Assembly: GCA_027943335.1 (NCBI GenBank) | Contig: BSBK01000520.1 | Coordinates: forward strand, 250,501 to 314,500 | From: Chamaecyparis obtusa | Lineage: Eukaryota > Streptophyta > Pinopsida > Cupressales > Cupressaceae | DNA length: 64,000 nt | Direction: 5' to 3' | Shown here: positions 1 through 11,811 of the stretch, one piece after another | How the letters are laid out: each line of letters starts with the position of its first letter | Numbering within the stretch: position 1 is the first letter of the stretch | Notes under the pieces: generated by a model | Database searches by the model: none | The model's input: only the letters and a program-made list of their open reading frames with translations | What the model was told of the DNA's origin: nothing | Made by a program: the position numbers and the translations under genes

Positions 1-2
1 AT

Positions 3-1367
3 GTTGAGCATGAAGATATTGCCATGAGGTTTCTTGTGTAGTCTCTTTTACATAGTGCAAGGGATTGGTTCTTATCCCTTCCTTCATGTTCAATCCCTTC
101 TTGGGATGTATTAAGAGAAACATTTATATAACACTTTGATGAAGAAGCTGGTATGGATGTGTATGAAATAAATGATCAAGATCAAATACAAAACATTAGT
201 ATCTATGTTGATCCCACCATCCATGATACTAATTATGAAAATTTTCTCATCAAAATTACTACTCTCAAGAAGAAACTTGCAAAGAATAGTGTTGTGATTT
301 TGCAGTTAGAGAAGGACAAGATATTGCAAGAATGCGGAGTTCTTTATGTTGATCATGAAGAGGCTAGTGATTTTGATGTTGATTCTCACCATGCAGAGAG
401 TATTGATTATGATGCTGACTTTGAGGTCAATGCATATGAAGATGTTGACGATGAATCTGAAGTTGATAATATTTCCAATATGTCAGTAGGTTTTTCTTCT
501 TATCGACATGAGAAGGAAGCCTTCTTGTCCCAGTTTGAGGATGTTTTGTGTGAAGGGAAAGAAAGTGATTATGATGCAGATGATGAATCCTGTAGTGATT
601 GCTTTACACAAGATGATTTGAGGCCAGTGATGTCTATCCTTGTTTCAGATAGGGAAGATGTTTGCAACATCAGGGGAGAGACCAATGAAGATGATAATAA
701 GGTTCAAAGTCCATTGAGCAGTGAAAAGATCTTAGCACTTTTGGCTGATGAATTCCAAAGGTATGCATCTGTCATGGACTATTCTTTGCAGCTCCCCTTT
801 GACATATCCTTTAACTTTGATAATAAGGCAGGTGTTCAAAGTGATGAAGATGATCCATGTTTACTAGAGTTCCTCTCATGTAGTGACTCTAAAAAAGATG
901 AGGTTGAAGGCCATGACAGTGTGTTCTCCTGTCATAAAGATTCCAGCGATGAGAAAGTTTCTTGTTCATATCCTTTTCCTTCTTTTACCAAATATGAAAG
1001 TGAGTGTGACAGTATTGAGGACCTTGCCTTTAATGATTTAGAGAGTAATTCTTTTGATAGAAACAATGATGTAGATCAGTTGTCCCACTATCAAAAAATT
1101 TGTGAAAGAGACCTTCACTTGGTTCATGATCCAGTCAGTGAAGACATCAAGGAGGAACCAAGTTACTCAGTGGCTGAAGTAATGCATGAAGGTGAATGTG
1201 AGGATCCAAGTCCTTCTCAGCCAGGTAATTTTGTAGTAATGCATGAAAATCACCATGTTCATATTCTAATGCATTACTAGATAAAATTTTTTATTTTCAG
1301 TCATCAAGAACAATTAAGTGATGTCCCATACTTCTTAGAGTATGAACATGATAGTGATTGTGAATGA
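3..1367 (+). pseudogene. Retrotransposon gag-like remnant (left-truncated)
   Basis: Reading in frame from base 3 gives a Retrotrans_gag-like stretch: S-A-R-D-W-F, then L-S-L-P, then S-W-D-V-L-R-E-T-F, the usual capsid core signature of plant Ty3/gypsy gag. It is broken by TAG at 39-41 and TAA at 129-131. From 153 an open frame of 375 codons follows in the same phase. It is very acidic (many D, E and S), with no zinc knuckle or protease. After a TAG at 1278-1280 about 29 more in-frame codons run to a TGA at 1365-1367. Gag identity rests on the first 50 residues only; the acidic tail is unrecognised. There is no pol downstream, so this may be a non-autonomous gag-only element or a deleted one. 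Confidence 0.6.
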
Positions 1368-4300
1368 AAGAACATGGGTAGTGATAATTGCAGTTTCATT
1401 TTTCAGCCCATGAGTATTCACATATATTGGTAGTAAGATTGTCATAACACTTTCAGGTGGCTAGTTACATGTGTGAATGAAAATCAAACCTTTGACTCAG
1501 GAGGGTTTTGATTTTTTTTTGCTAGCCTGGGGCTACCAAGTAAATTTTTAATCTTGTAAGATATTTGTAAATGTTTTCCTTTCTGTTGTGTGTTTCCCCT
1601 CCTATTTCTCTAGTTCAGTTGCTGGTTTTTTGAGAAGGTTCCCAATTATTTTTTGTCTTGTGGGTGGTCTTCTTCCTCCAAAAATGCTAAATTCTTGTCA
1701 TGCCTATAAGAGACATGCATCCCCAGATAGAACCACTGTTAGGCCATTTTCCTGTCATAGCCAAACTACAAAGAAAATGGTCTATTCCTTGCAAAACCCT
1801 AAGAAAGTTGTCTTACGATGGTTGCAGCTTCTTTTTATCAGTGAAGAAGATGTGTAAGGTCTTATGGCTTGTGAGATTAACCATAGATGGTCCAATATGT
1901 ATACAAATTCCATTCTAGATCGCATGGCCTAATGTGCAAAAAACCTAAGGGAAGTGTCATGTCCACTTGTAGACTTGTTTTGATCTACAAAGAAAATATA
2001 TCATTTCATGGCTTATAACCTTGGCCAAGGGTAGTTTATGGTGTGTCCAAGCTCCAATTTAGATCTCATGTGCTCAAGTGTAAAAACCAGAAAGATATGG
2101 CAGTTTGAAGGTCTGAGAAATAGGGTTTATCCATGTCCTAAGGCTTCATGAAATTTATCTAAGTCTATAAACCCTTGGCCAATTCTATTTCTCTATTACC
2201 TTTTCTATGGCCACTCAAATCCTTTCCCTACACATGCTTTATTATTTCTAGTGATCTAGCAAATGCAGTGTTTGTGTGTTCTCTAGATCTTGGTGACTAA
2301 ATTCTAAATATCCAATGACTTGGTGAACGGTCAATATTTCCTTCAGTCGTTGAATCCCCAAATGATGTGGTCAAGTATGCTAGCACTCAAAGATTAAATA
2401 GTTACCATTGATTTAGTTGTAATCGAGTGTTTGGTGCATGTTTTTGTAATGAAACCCAAGGTTAAGCAATTTTTTAGCGATTCAGTGAATGCCTTCAGTC
2501 ATGTGATCTCTGGACCAGACATGGGTTGAGATAAAAATTGAGCGATCATGAGATTCCTTAAATTGTTGGTTCACTAAATAGAGGATGGGTTAAAGGAAAA
2601 GAGCATTCTGAGACTTAATCTAGACCATTGATAAAGTTTTGATTGGGCAGTGGTTGTGTATTCTTAGGATTAAACTAGGGTCAAGCCAAGTATTCAGTGA
2701 CGTGGAGATTTATTTGTTCGCTAAATTTCTAGATAAACAATGAGTTTGGTCATAGGGTTACAAGGTATTTGGATGATCAAAAATGACCACAAGATGAAGA
2801 TAGATCTAACGATAGTCTCTTTTTCACTTGATATAACCTAGAGTTAAACAAAGACTCAGTGATCACATGAATGTTTCATTCATGTGATCTCTTGATCAGA
2901 CCGTGGTTAAGATAACCTTTCAGTGACCTAGCGAATGCCTTTAGTCACATGTTCCCTAAACAACTTGAGCTTAAAGGTTGCTTTCCAAGGTTAAGATAAA
3001 GACTTTGTAGGTCTAGTAAGATCTGATGGTGGTCATGATGTTGCAAAGGAAATATGCTTGGAAGTTAGTCATCATGGGATTGCGACAACCGTTGATTCAA
3101 ATAAAGACTGATGCTACTTTAGGTCTAGTTGCCAAGTCATGCTGAGGTACATGATTATGATTGGATGAAAAGATATGATGATGTGGCTTGATGTTTTAAA
3201 AGTTTTAAGTGACTATTTCCATTTAAAGAGAGCCACCTGATGTGCCGAGAAAGACTAAGATCAACAGCCCCATTTTAAACTTTGTTAGTTAGCCATTGCT
3301 GCCAAGATTTAAATCTTTTGCCAGGGTTTCTGTAGGGTTTTTTTCAGTGAAGTAAGTACGACAAGGCTAGATCAAATTTGTTTTTCTAGGATGCTTGTAT
3401 GTGAGAAATGATCAAGAAGATATGGGTAGTCATCCTGATTTGATTTTGTTTCCTGGGGTGCGATGCCGAGTTAATGCAAAGGACTATTATTTGACAAGGG
3501 TGACTAGGGTTTATTGGATGTCAGAATTGTTTCCATGCTTTGATTCATGCAAGTCTTCTTTGGTTGGTTTTGGTGCTGAATTTTTTTTTGTCCGCAATAA
3601 GAAATCTATTCAAGCTATAATTATAGCTGGCCTGTTATGATGAAACCCAAATAATTGTACATCAGATTTGATCTGATCTTCTTGGGTTTCTTGTCTTTCT
3701 AGATTGATTTCATTTCATGTTGTACCTGGTGGTTTTAAACCTAATTTTGACCTAAATGATCCATAGCTTGTTGCAATCCTTTATAAGGATTTCCAAGATC
3801 ATTTAGAAGGGTTCCAGTTTTTGGTAACCTTAAGGGCTTCCAATTTCCTTGGTTTCATGAGTGGTTTCTTCTTGTAAATATATTTCCTTCTTCTCTCAAT
3901 ATAGGGTGTTCCCTCTTTCCTTTCTAGCTTGGAGAATAGAATATAAGTTGTAATAGTGTGTCTTATGAATAAGATATCAATATTTTCATACTACCATCAG
4001 ATTGTCTCCATTTGATTCTTGAACTTGTTGATTAGAGCATCAAGGGTGTTTTAGTATTTCTATTGTATGTCTAAAGATGTCTGCAATAGAGTTATTTTCA
4101 TAGTAATAACTGAGTTTAGGTCTGGTTTTTAGATGTGTATGATTTAGGATATCAAGGATATCTCAAACTTGTCTTTCAGTGGATACTGATTAATGTATTG
4201 CTTATTTATAGGTCTCTTCTAAGGGGAGGGTTAAAGTCCTTTGAATAGGTGATTACACATCTGAGTACAAAAATGGATTCATAAGTAGGATCTAGTCAAT

Positions 4301-4735
4301 GGTGTATGTTTGATGTAAGGGATCAACATATTAGAATGTATTGTCTTCTCTATTCATATCTCTCCGTTATAGTGATTTATTTGACTTTGTCACCCATTGG
4401 ATAAGGTATTGGTCTATGAGAGACTTAAGGTATTTTAAGGGTCCATTCAACCCAAAAAAATAAACTCAATCAAATGAAATCATTTTCCCTTTCATGTTTG
4501 ATAGGAGGAGTTAGAAGTCTATTCTAGTTTTTAGATTCATTCTATGCAAGTAGGATATTGTATAAGACTTGGTGAAAATTGAGGTACATGATACCTGTAG
4601 GAGTCTGAAAGCTATTCCATAGTCATATATCTATAGGCATGTTGTTTATCAAAGGGACTCATGTGTGTGCATATGAGTTATGCCTGCCTGAGTGATGTGG
4701 ATCTCGAAGTGTAGGAGGATCATTCTCTTGGTACT
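1368..4735. other. Gene-free AT-rich stretch
   Basis: No open frame here resembles a known protein; the short ORFs have no homologues I recognise. Unspaced T runs, stop codons in all frames and weak internal repeats suggest decayed retrotransposon LTR or UTR sequence belonging to the gag remnant on the left, but I could not define LTR ends. Confidence 0.4.
2460..2990. repeat. Degenerate short direct repeats
   Basis: Motifs of the kind 'cagtga..(t)agcgaatgcctt(c/t)agtca' and 'atgtgatctct(g/t)gacca/atcagac' recur around 2480-2530 and 2855-2960. They are spaced irregularly and diverged. They look like internally repeated LTR material; nothing more can be said. Confidence 0.35.
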
Positions 4736-6255
4736 TGTTAATTGGCCCTTTTTCTTGTCAGATTTGGTGTGGTTATTGACAATTAGTGACATTAATTTGT
4801 CAATTGAATTGTAAATCTGACAATGTGGGAAAAAGGAGCCAACATGTTACTAATACAATACCTAACAAATACTTGAGCTACATTTAAAGGAAGATTATGC
4901 ACTAGGCTCAAGTAGGAATTAAGAACCAAGAAGGTATAATGATACTTATTTTTTTGTACTTTAGGAGATTGATTAGGGAGATATGATTGTCTTATGAAAT
5001 CTTTTTTGGTAATTTTTTTGATATTCATATATTTTCATTGATGTCAACATATGCTATGAATGATCATAGAACTGGTTGAGAAGATATTGATCATAATTCA
5101 CTAAGGGAAGGTAAGAGAAGAAGGCATGTGATGATATATGTTGCATTTTTGTATTTGTGATCTTGGGGTACAATTTGAAATAGTGTTTAGAATGGTTATC
5201 TATGATCACAAATATTGGTTTGTTGGTTAGAGTGAGTTTTAGTGGAAACATTTTGGACTGGTCATAGGACAGTGCAGTGGAAAATAGTGAATTGGTTACT
5301 ATATTTTTAGGTATAGTATGTATGTGATATGGAGACATGTGTAGAAAGATTAAGATTTGTTATAAGACATTTTGGAATTCATCTTATGTGGACATGAGGT
5401 TGCATGGATAGTGGTGATATCAGTTGTGGTGTGTGCTTTCCTGAGGAGCTAGTTTTGGGCCTAACCTATTAAGGTGGCATATTCAAGGATGACTAGCTTA
5501 GATTTTGGAATTAAGTATTGATTTTATGTTTTGGATTCATTTTGTGAAGTGTCTAGATACCTTGGATATCTTAGAAAGTTGTAGTGTAATTAAATATGCA
5601 TTTGGGAAGTCCTAATTGGATGACTCAATTGCCTACATTGTACTATTGTATAAATAAGGATCCAATATCTCTATTTGAGAGTGTGCAAATGATGAGAAGG
5701 TCGATGTGAGATCTATCATGATAGTGTAGAGATGTATTAGATAAAGTTGTGAACTGAGCATAAATATTGGATCTACTTTGGAAAGATAAGTTATTGTGTT
5801 TATATCATGAAACTTATTTCACATTACCTATTGAAATACTTAGGATAGTGATTCCTAAAGGTGGATTCTGACTTCACCTTGGAGTAGTGCGCTCATGGAA
5901 TTTTTCTTCATTTTTATCTACTCCTAACAAGGTAGAAAGATTCATAACAAGGGTTTACTTTAATAGGGACTTTTTGTACAGGATGTAATAATCAACTCCT
6001 AATAGGGCTAGATCTTTTCACAAGGATATTTAAACTAACTTACATTATAGTGGGTACCAATCCCCACCAGGGTTTTTACCTTGATAGGGTTTCCCCATAA
6101 CCATATCTTGTGTTATTGTGTTGGAGTGTGATGTTCATTTAATTTTATTATTACTGTTTATCTATTTAGTGTAAGTTGTGTAAAATTTTATTTATCTTTT
6201 ATACATCTAATTTACCCCCCCTTCTCAATTGTATTATGGACTATTATTGCTAACA
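4736..6255 (+). repeat. Probable 5' LTR of Ty1/copia element K
   Basis: The right end is well supported: TAACA at 6251-6255, followed after one base by a primer binding site. The tract before it has the '..accaatccccaccagggttt' leader and a C-run seen in many plant copia LTR/leader junctions. The left end is a guess: TGTTA at 4736 is the nearest sequence matching the inverted TAACA end. No second LTR of this element lies in the window, so the boundary cannot be tested here. Confidence 0.45.
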
Positions 6256-6256
6256 A

Positions 6257-6270
6257 TTGATATTAGAGCC
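6257..6270 (+). promoter_or_regulatory. Primer binding site (tRNA-iMet) of element K
   Basis: TTGATATTAGAGCC matches the plant initiator-tRNA-Met primer site TTGGTATCAGAGCC at 12 of 14 positions. It lies one base inside the LTR end, as expected for minus-strand priming in copia elements. Both mismatches (G to A, C to T) are transitions. Confidence 0.75.
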
Positions 6271-6315
6271 TAGTTCCTCAAAGAAAAAGTTTAACAACTT
6301 GAGGTGATCTTGATA

Positions 6316-6918
6316 ATGGATAATTTTAAGGACGGTCCTAAGTTTGATGCAAAAAAAATTGATAGTTGAAAAAATAAGATGAAGATGCATCTGATATGCT
6401 TGGGAGTGGAATATTGGATGATCACATTGCATGATACAAACATTGTGGATGAAGTCTACTTTGAGACAACATCTACTGATGAGAAAAAGGCATTTACTTA
6501 GAACATGGTAGCTAGGGAAGCCTTAATTAGTGCATTATCTGACGCAAAACTTATTGAAGTTAAATTTGGATAAGGCCAATGATATTTAGAAAATATTGAT
6601 AGCTTTATATGAAGGTGATTCTCACACCAGGAATGTGAGGTTACAAACATGGAATAGAAGGATGGAAAAGTTGCACACAATGGAAGGAGAAAATGTCAAA
6701 TTTAATGTTCAAAGAGTTATTGAAGCTTCTATTGTAATCATGAATTTTGGAGGTTCCTACATTGAGAATGAGATCATTTGGAAGGTAATAATATCCTTAA
6801 CCCCTGAGTATGCTACTAAGGTGTAGGCTATTGAAGAGATCATTCCTCTTACTACTAGATTTAATAGAGATACTTTGATCAGTAAATTTTTGTCTTTTGA
6901 AACTACTTTGATGAAAGA
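6316..6918 (+). pseudogene. Ty1/copia gag, N-terminal part (element K)
   Basis: The start M-D-N-F-K-D-G-P-K-F-D at 6316 is a typical copia gag N-terminus. The sequence continues through a UBN2-type capsid region; 6596-6826 is the longest open piece and includes L-Y-E-G-D-S-H-T-R-N. It is disrupted by several stops, for example TGA after K-I-D-S and a TAG in A-N-D-I-*-K-I-L-I where Trp is usual, and by a change of frame between about 6570 and 6590. Element A interrupts it at 6918; the reading resumes at 14111 and again at about 49409. Non-functional. Confidence 0.8.
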
Positions 6919-8005
6919 TGTTGGAAATATTCAGGAATTAACCGAGTTACTGAGAGGGGAGGGGTGAATCAGTAACTCCAAATTTTCTTTCAATTTTAAC
7001 ATGTAATTTACTTTTAACCTTTGCATACAGAAAGCATGAAACTTAAAAGCATTCACAATAATGACACATAGATTTGGTTACCCAGAAACCTTCCAAAAGA
7101 AAGTAAAACTGGGGTGGGGATGAAACCCACAAAGCTTTAATACTGCAGAATAAAGTTGGCCGATTAAGGCTTACAATTTGATCACTTCTGATGATCTGCC
7201 CTGTTAGGAGCAATAAGGATTGCTAAATCCACCCTGTTAAAGGATTTACAAACATACAATGAAGTATGCACTCGGTAAAGAGATTTTACAAAAGACTGTT
7301 AAGTCTACCCGGTTAAAGGATTTAGTACTGATTCACCTGTTAGAATGAAACAGTAGATCTCTGGCTTTGCAACTAGATTGCTGATTGAGATTCGCTGATG
7401 TACTGATCACCTTCTGTGATGAATTTGTCTTTGCTGTTCCTTATACTTCTGAAGCCCTTTGTAATTCGCTTATCTCTGCCTTTCCTTCTTTTTCACATAT
7501 ATTTCTTTTTACTTACATTTTACATTTTTCAACATTGTTTATATACAAGTCTTAAACAATTAATTACAATTACAATTACAAAGTCGGCTTGACAAATAAA
7601 CATAAGTGCTACTAAGTCCGCCCAAGTATGGTTACACGATTCCTGCAAACTAACTCGGTGACTTTCTGATACTCGGCGTCCACTGCATTACTCGGCATCG
7701 TCATGCACTTGGTAGAAGTGAAGGCACGGTTCATACTGATCACTCGGTAGGTTTTGAACTCGGTAAATACTGGTGACTCGGTAGAGATGATGTTACTCGA
7801 TTTACACTATTCTGTTCGGTTTGTACTAACTTGCTCGGTTTGCACTGTCTGCTCGGTTTGCACTGTCTGCTCGGTTTGCACTATCTGCTCGGTTTGCACT
7901 ATCTGCTCGGTTTGCACTGTCTACTCGGTTTGCATTGTCTGCTCGGTTTGCACTGAGAATGCAAATAAGTGTTGTCACTAGTGGCAATTCTGCTTAATGC
8001 CAACA
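6919..8005 (-). repeat. Element A 3' LTR
   Basis: 1,087 bp, plus-strand ends TGTTGG..CCAACA. It shares 'actgagaggggaggggtgaatcag' style G-rich terminal sequence with the LTRs of C, D and G, and is dotted with the hexamer CTCGGT. It is 53 bp longer than its partner, explained by three extra units of an 18-bp tandem repeat and a 1-bp indel. Confidence 0.92.
7834..7959 (-). repeat. 18-bp tandem repeat in the element A LTR (7 units)
   Basis: Units of CTCGGTTTGCACTGTCTG start at 7834, 7852, 7870, 7888, 7906, 7924 and 7942, with small substitutions, preceded by a degenerate unit at 7815. The partner LTR has only four units (13988-14059). The tract is translatable as Cys-Ser-Val-Cys repeats, which is an artefact. 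Confidence 0.9.
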
Positions 8006-8192
8006 GTCTCCCCCTTTGGCATTAGTGACAAAAACACTTATTGGCCAAAACTAATATACATGAATCATGCTGAGTTTTATTTTGATTTTTCAAAATTTGT
8101 CTTTGTTATAGGGCTTTATACATTGTCTCCCCCTTTCAATGTGCTAACTGTTTCTATACAAATCTTCTTCTATACATATCTCCCCCTTTTTG
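8006..8192 (-). promoter_or_regulatory. Three polypurine tracts upstream of element A 3' LTR
   Basis: On the minus strand AAAGGGGGAGAC abuts the 3' LTR (8006-8018). Two further GGGGGAGA tracts lie at 8126-8137 and 8179-8192. The LTR-adjacent one is the expected plus-strand primer. Reiterated polypurine tracts are a known trait of Sireviruses; C, D and G have the same triple arrangement. Confidence 0.8.
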
Positions 8193-8224
8193 ACGATAAT
8201 GCCAAAGGTGTGTATACAGGTTAT

Positions 8225-11200
8225 TTACAGAGAGAATCCAAAATTTGATAGAAAATTAGAATGTACCTTCATTATTAGTGCCAGGGTTCTGTCCCAACTT
8301 TCTTGCAGAATCTTACATGTTTGTATTGCAATTTGGACTTCTGCAGAGAGTTCAATCATGTGATCTGCTATAGAGAACTGATTGTCATGAATCAATGTTT
8401 TGGAATGTTCAATGTGTTTATACATTGTATTCATGATGGGAAGGATCATGTGTTGGATGTCTAGCAGTGTGGACTGGATCCTTGTGTCTTCTTTTAGTAG
8501 ATCAGACTGCATATTTGATAGGTGTGAAATTTTCATGTGATGAGCAGAGCTTGAACTTGGTTCAAGTTGTAGCTTCTGTATGCTAATCTTCATATCCTCA
8601 TCCATTTTATTCATTTTATCCTTAACATCCTTTGTGAACTCGGCAATGTTGCACAGTCTGGCCAAAAAAGAGGTTGCATTCAAATAGATAGATTCAATGT
8701 TTGACAAAACTGAAGACAATTCTACTTGGTTAATAGCTATGTGCTGAGTAATGGGCTCAAGCACTTTATTGTTGAATCTCTTCTCGGCTCTTTCAACTAA
8801 TTTTTCTGTCCCAGATGAATCCTCATTGTATTTATCAACTGCTTCTGCTAATTGTAACAAAACATGTTGGGAGGAGTCTACTTTAATGCCTAATGCATCA
8901 GACAAAATGTCCTTAGCATCCTTGATGATTTGATATTCCTTGTCTCTCTCCTCTTTAAGCTTCTTTTGTTTTGCTTTCCTTTGGAGGATCTCACCTATAT
9001 TTTGCATTTGGTCCACTGATAGATTTGCAAAATCTAATGTAGGAATCTCTATCTCTTCATCTTGGTCTATATCCTCTACTACATTCTTACCCAAAAATTT
9101 TATACTCGGTAGAGCCTTAGGCTTATCTGAGCTTAATGCTTTTGTAGTAGTGACAGTAGATAAAGTAGGGCTGGCTATAGATACTGGTATACTTTCTACT
9201 GGAGAGCTTAAAATATTTACACTTGAAGATTCAAAAATTGGAAAACTTACTGTTGGAAAACTTGATGATGCGGGAGACTGCAACTCGGTAGAAGAAATGG
9301 TAGCTACTTCTGTTGTTGCTAAGGATGATTGGACAAATTTGGAAGTTGTCACAACCATGCTTGAAGGTGTCTTCGGGCTGGATATAGAAACTTTTACTGG
9401 AGAGGTAGGAAGGGATGCAATGACTTCTGTTTCTATCCTCACAGTATCATCTACCTCAGTGTCTTCTTCTTGTTCATCACTGTCATCTTCAATATCTTTT
9501 ATTATTACTGTTTCAATACTTGGTTGGTGAAGGTGGTATATGTTCTTCCATGTGGCATTTGCAGCCTTCACAACCGATTCAATATTGTTGATCAAAATCA
9601 AACAAGTATTGAACTTTAATGTCATCTTACTTTCATTTTCTTTTAATGCCTTCTTTACTTCATCATTTTTCAAGCTCGGCATCAACTGTCTCAGGGTTTG
9701 ATCAAATATGTCTATCACAGTTTGCTTTGCATTTCTCCATCTCATTTTTATTGGATTTAATAGAAGTGCTGGAACCTGTGGGGCTATTTCTTCAGGAGAG
9801 TATTTCCACTGTCCCATCTTTTCAATAATAGCATCTTCTATTTCCTTCTATTTTGTTTCCGATCTGGTTTCATATTTTAAGGATTTTATGTTACTTACTC
9901 CAGATCCTGATCCATCTCTAAAGAGTTTGAGCTTTTCTTGAAGGTTTAGAGGAGGCCTTTTGAATACTATGTCTTTATCTGCCTTGTCTGCCTTGTCTCT
10001 TGTATTTCTCCTTGTAAATACAGCAGTGGGAGGCTTAGGTGCCTTAGTGATGAAAACCTTTCCTTTCTTCTTTGCAGGTTCTGGTTCCTCTATTTTCTCA
10101 TCCTTTTCCTCTTCTTCTTCATCTTTTTCTTCTTTGTCCTCGGTTATCATTTGCATTTTGGCTATCCTCTTCTTTCCTTTGTTTACCGCCTGTGGAAGCT
10201 TTATGCTTAGTTCAATTCTCACCTTAGCTTCATCATATGTTCCAAAATATGCAGCTTTGGGATTGACAGGTTGATTAAGAAGAGCTTCAATGATATTCTT
10301 GGTTTCATCAATATTTACCTCATAAGGAAGAGGTTTTACATATACAGTCCTCGGTTTAACTGCTTGAATATATACATTATCACAATCCACCATAAAACAA
10401 ATGTCATCTTTGTAATCTTCCACCAACTTCTGTGGAATCCAGAATCTGTCATTCATTTTCTCTTTGAAAGACTCAAAATAATTATCCATGATGCTTTCAA
10501 AATTTTCACCCATTTCTGAGATGTATTCATTTATTTCATAGAGGACTGGCACATCTTTTCTCCATACAACTTTTCCTTTAGAAGGGAAGAATTTCTGAAC
10601 ATAGAAGAATAAACAGACCAATAAGGATCCAAACTTACATGGATTGTTTTTGGAAGTTTTAATGCTTTCCATGTTTTTGTTAAACTGCTTTAACAATAAG
10701 TCTGCTAGGTCAAATGTTAAGTTATTCTTGACCACTTTGTATGCTAGGTCAATAGCTTCACAGGATACACTATTTTGTCGACTAGAACTGTAAATCTTAT
10801 GGGCAATGATGTGTGTACCAAACTTTAGTTCAGCATCAGTAATGCTGCTAACTTTCATGCCTCTACCGTCCCACTCAGCTAGGGTTTTCTTCTCTAGTTC
10901 CGTCCGACCTAGGGTTTTGGTAGTTTTTTCTTTGTTCAACATGGGAAGACTGGTGACTTGTTGAATCATCTTCTTTGTGTTCTCAATAGGTTGCTCAAGC
11001 CAAATCTTGCCATCATGTACACGACTGAGAATGTATCTAACCCATTTATCTCAAAAGTTTCGAGGTAGATGTGCAATGTGAACTAAACCTTTATCTTCCA
11101 GATGTTTGTGCTTGGGTTTTAGAATACCATCCACACATAGTTCCTCACGCACAATATCTAGTTCTAGGTTCCCCATTTCATGAATTGAATAGTTAAAATG

Positions 11201-11368
11201 ATTGCAGATATCGTTAATAAGCAGTACCTTAGGAGGAATCTGAGATTGAGCTCCGTTCGGATCTAGGGCTGCTGCAATTGCGGGCACGATCTTGAAATCT
11301 AGTGCTTTCCATTCCCCTTGGACTAACATATCAGATCCTTTCTTCACTGAAGTGCTGGATGATGCCAT
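8225..11368 (-). pseudogene. Element A ORF2: ~1,047-codon protein of unknown function
   Basis: One reading frame runs from Met at 11368 to the stop at 8225. It is broken only by TGA (11051-11053) and TAG (9848-9850), giving open pieces of 105, 373 and 530 residues. The N-terminal half looks globular. It contains a W-L-E..I..V..L-P segment just after the first stop and the signature P-Q-K-L-V-E-D-Y-K-D-D-I-C-F-M-V-D near 10410, both shared with ORF2 of D (and in part C and G). A K/E-rich tract follows (about 9980-10150), then a Ser/Thr/Pro-rich stretch, then a Lys/Glu-rich helical C-terminus likely to form coiled coils. It occupies the place of pol but has no RT, integrase, protease or RNase H motif. 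I do not recognise a functional family. Its conservation in four diverged copies suggests it was under selection. Confidence 0.8.
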
Positions 11369-11811
11369 GATAGTTCACAGAAAATTCCTTTCGCAAAAGT
11401 ATTGAATCGCTGGGTTGCTCTTGAAATTTTATGCTCTCAAAGTGCTAAAGATTCGCGGTGAAGAATGAGTTCGATTACTTGCTTTTTGTTTACAACTCTG
11501 TCATTAATGCTCAGTACAAATTAGGGTATGAATTCTGACAGACTGTCACCCACTAAGAATTAATTGCTCGGTAAAGACTTCACAACTCGGTGAACTCAAG
11601 AATTCATATTGCTCCGACCTCGCTCGGTGAAGATTGATACCAACCTTGCTCGATGAAGACTGATACCGACCTTGCTCGGTGAAGACTGATACCGACCTCC
11701 CTGTGATCTTATTGCATCTTGCATGCTGATTTAGATCTTTCTTTTAATTTCGGTTCTGGAACTGCTTGAAATTGGTCTATGAGAATACAGTTCCAGTGCT
11801 TTCTTGGAAAT
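11369..11811 (-). other. ORF1-ORF2 spacer with 26-bp tandem repeat
   Basis: No coding signal. At about 11614-11700 three and a half copies of a 26-bp unit (CGACCTTGCTCGGTGAAGACTGATAC) occur in tandem. The unit carries the same CTCGGT hexamer that is repeated in the LTRs. The spacer may hold the ORF2 leader; no splice signal or promoter could be assigned. Confidence 0.6.

Noticed and set aside
4792..5338. Minus-strand ORFs of 78 and 94 codons
   Set aside because: Within the probable K LTR, with no family motif and low-complexity AT-rich composition.
7754..7981. Cys-rich repeat peptide (V-C-S-V-C-T)
   Set aside because: Produced by the 18-bp LTR tandem repeat, and the equivalent frame in the other LTR differs.
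8940..9530. 196-codon plus-strand ORF
   Set aside because: Antisense shadow of element A ORF2; the minus-strand frame has the conserved family motifs.
8225..11368. ORF2 as a Sirevirus env-like gene
   Set aside because: It sits directly after ORF1 in place of pol, and I see no clear signal peptide or transmembrane segment; the env-like label is not supported.
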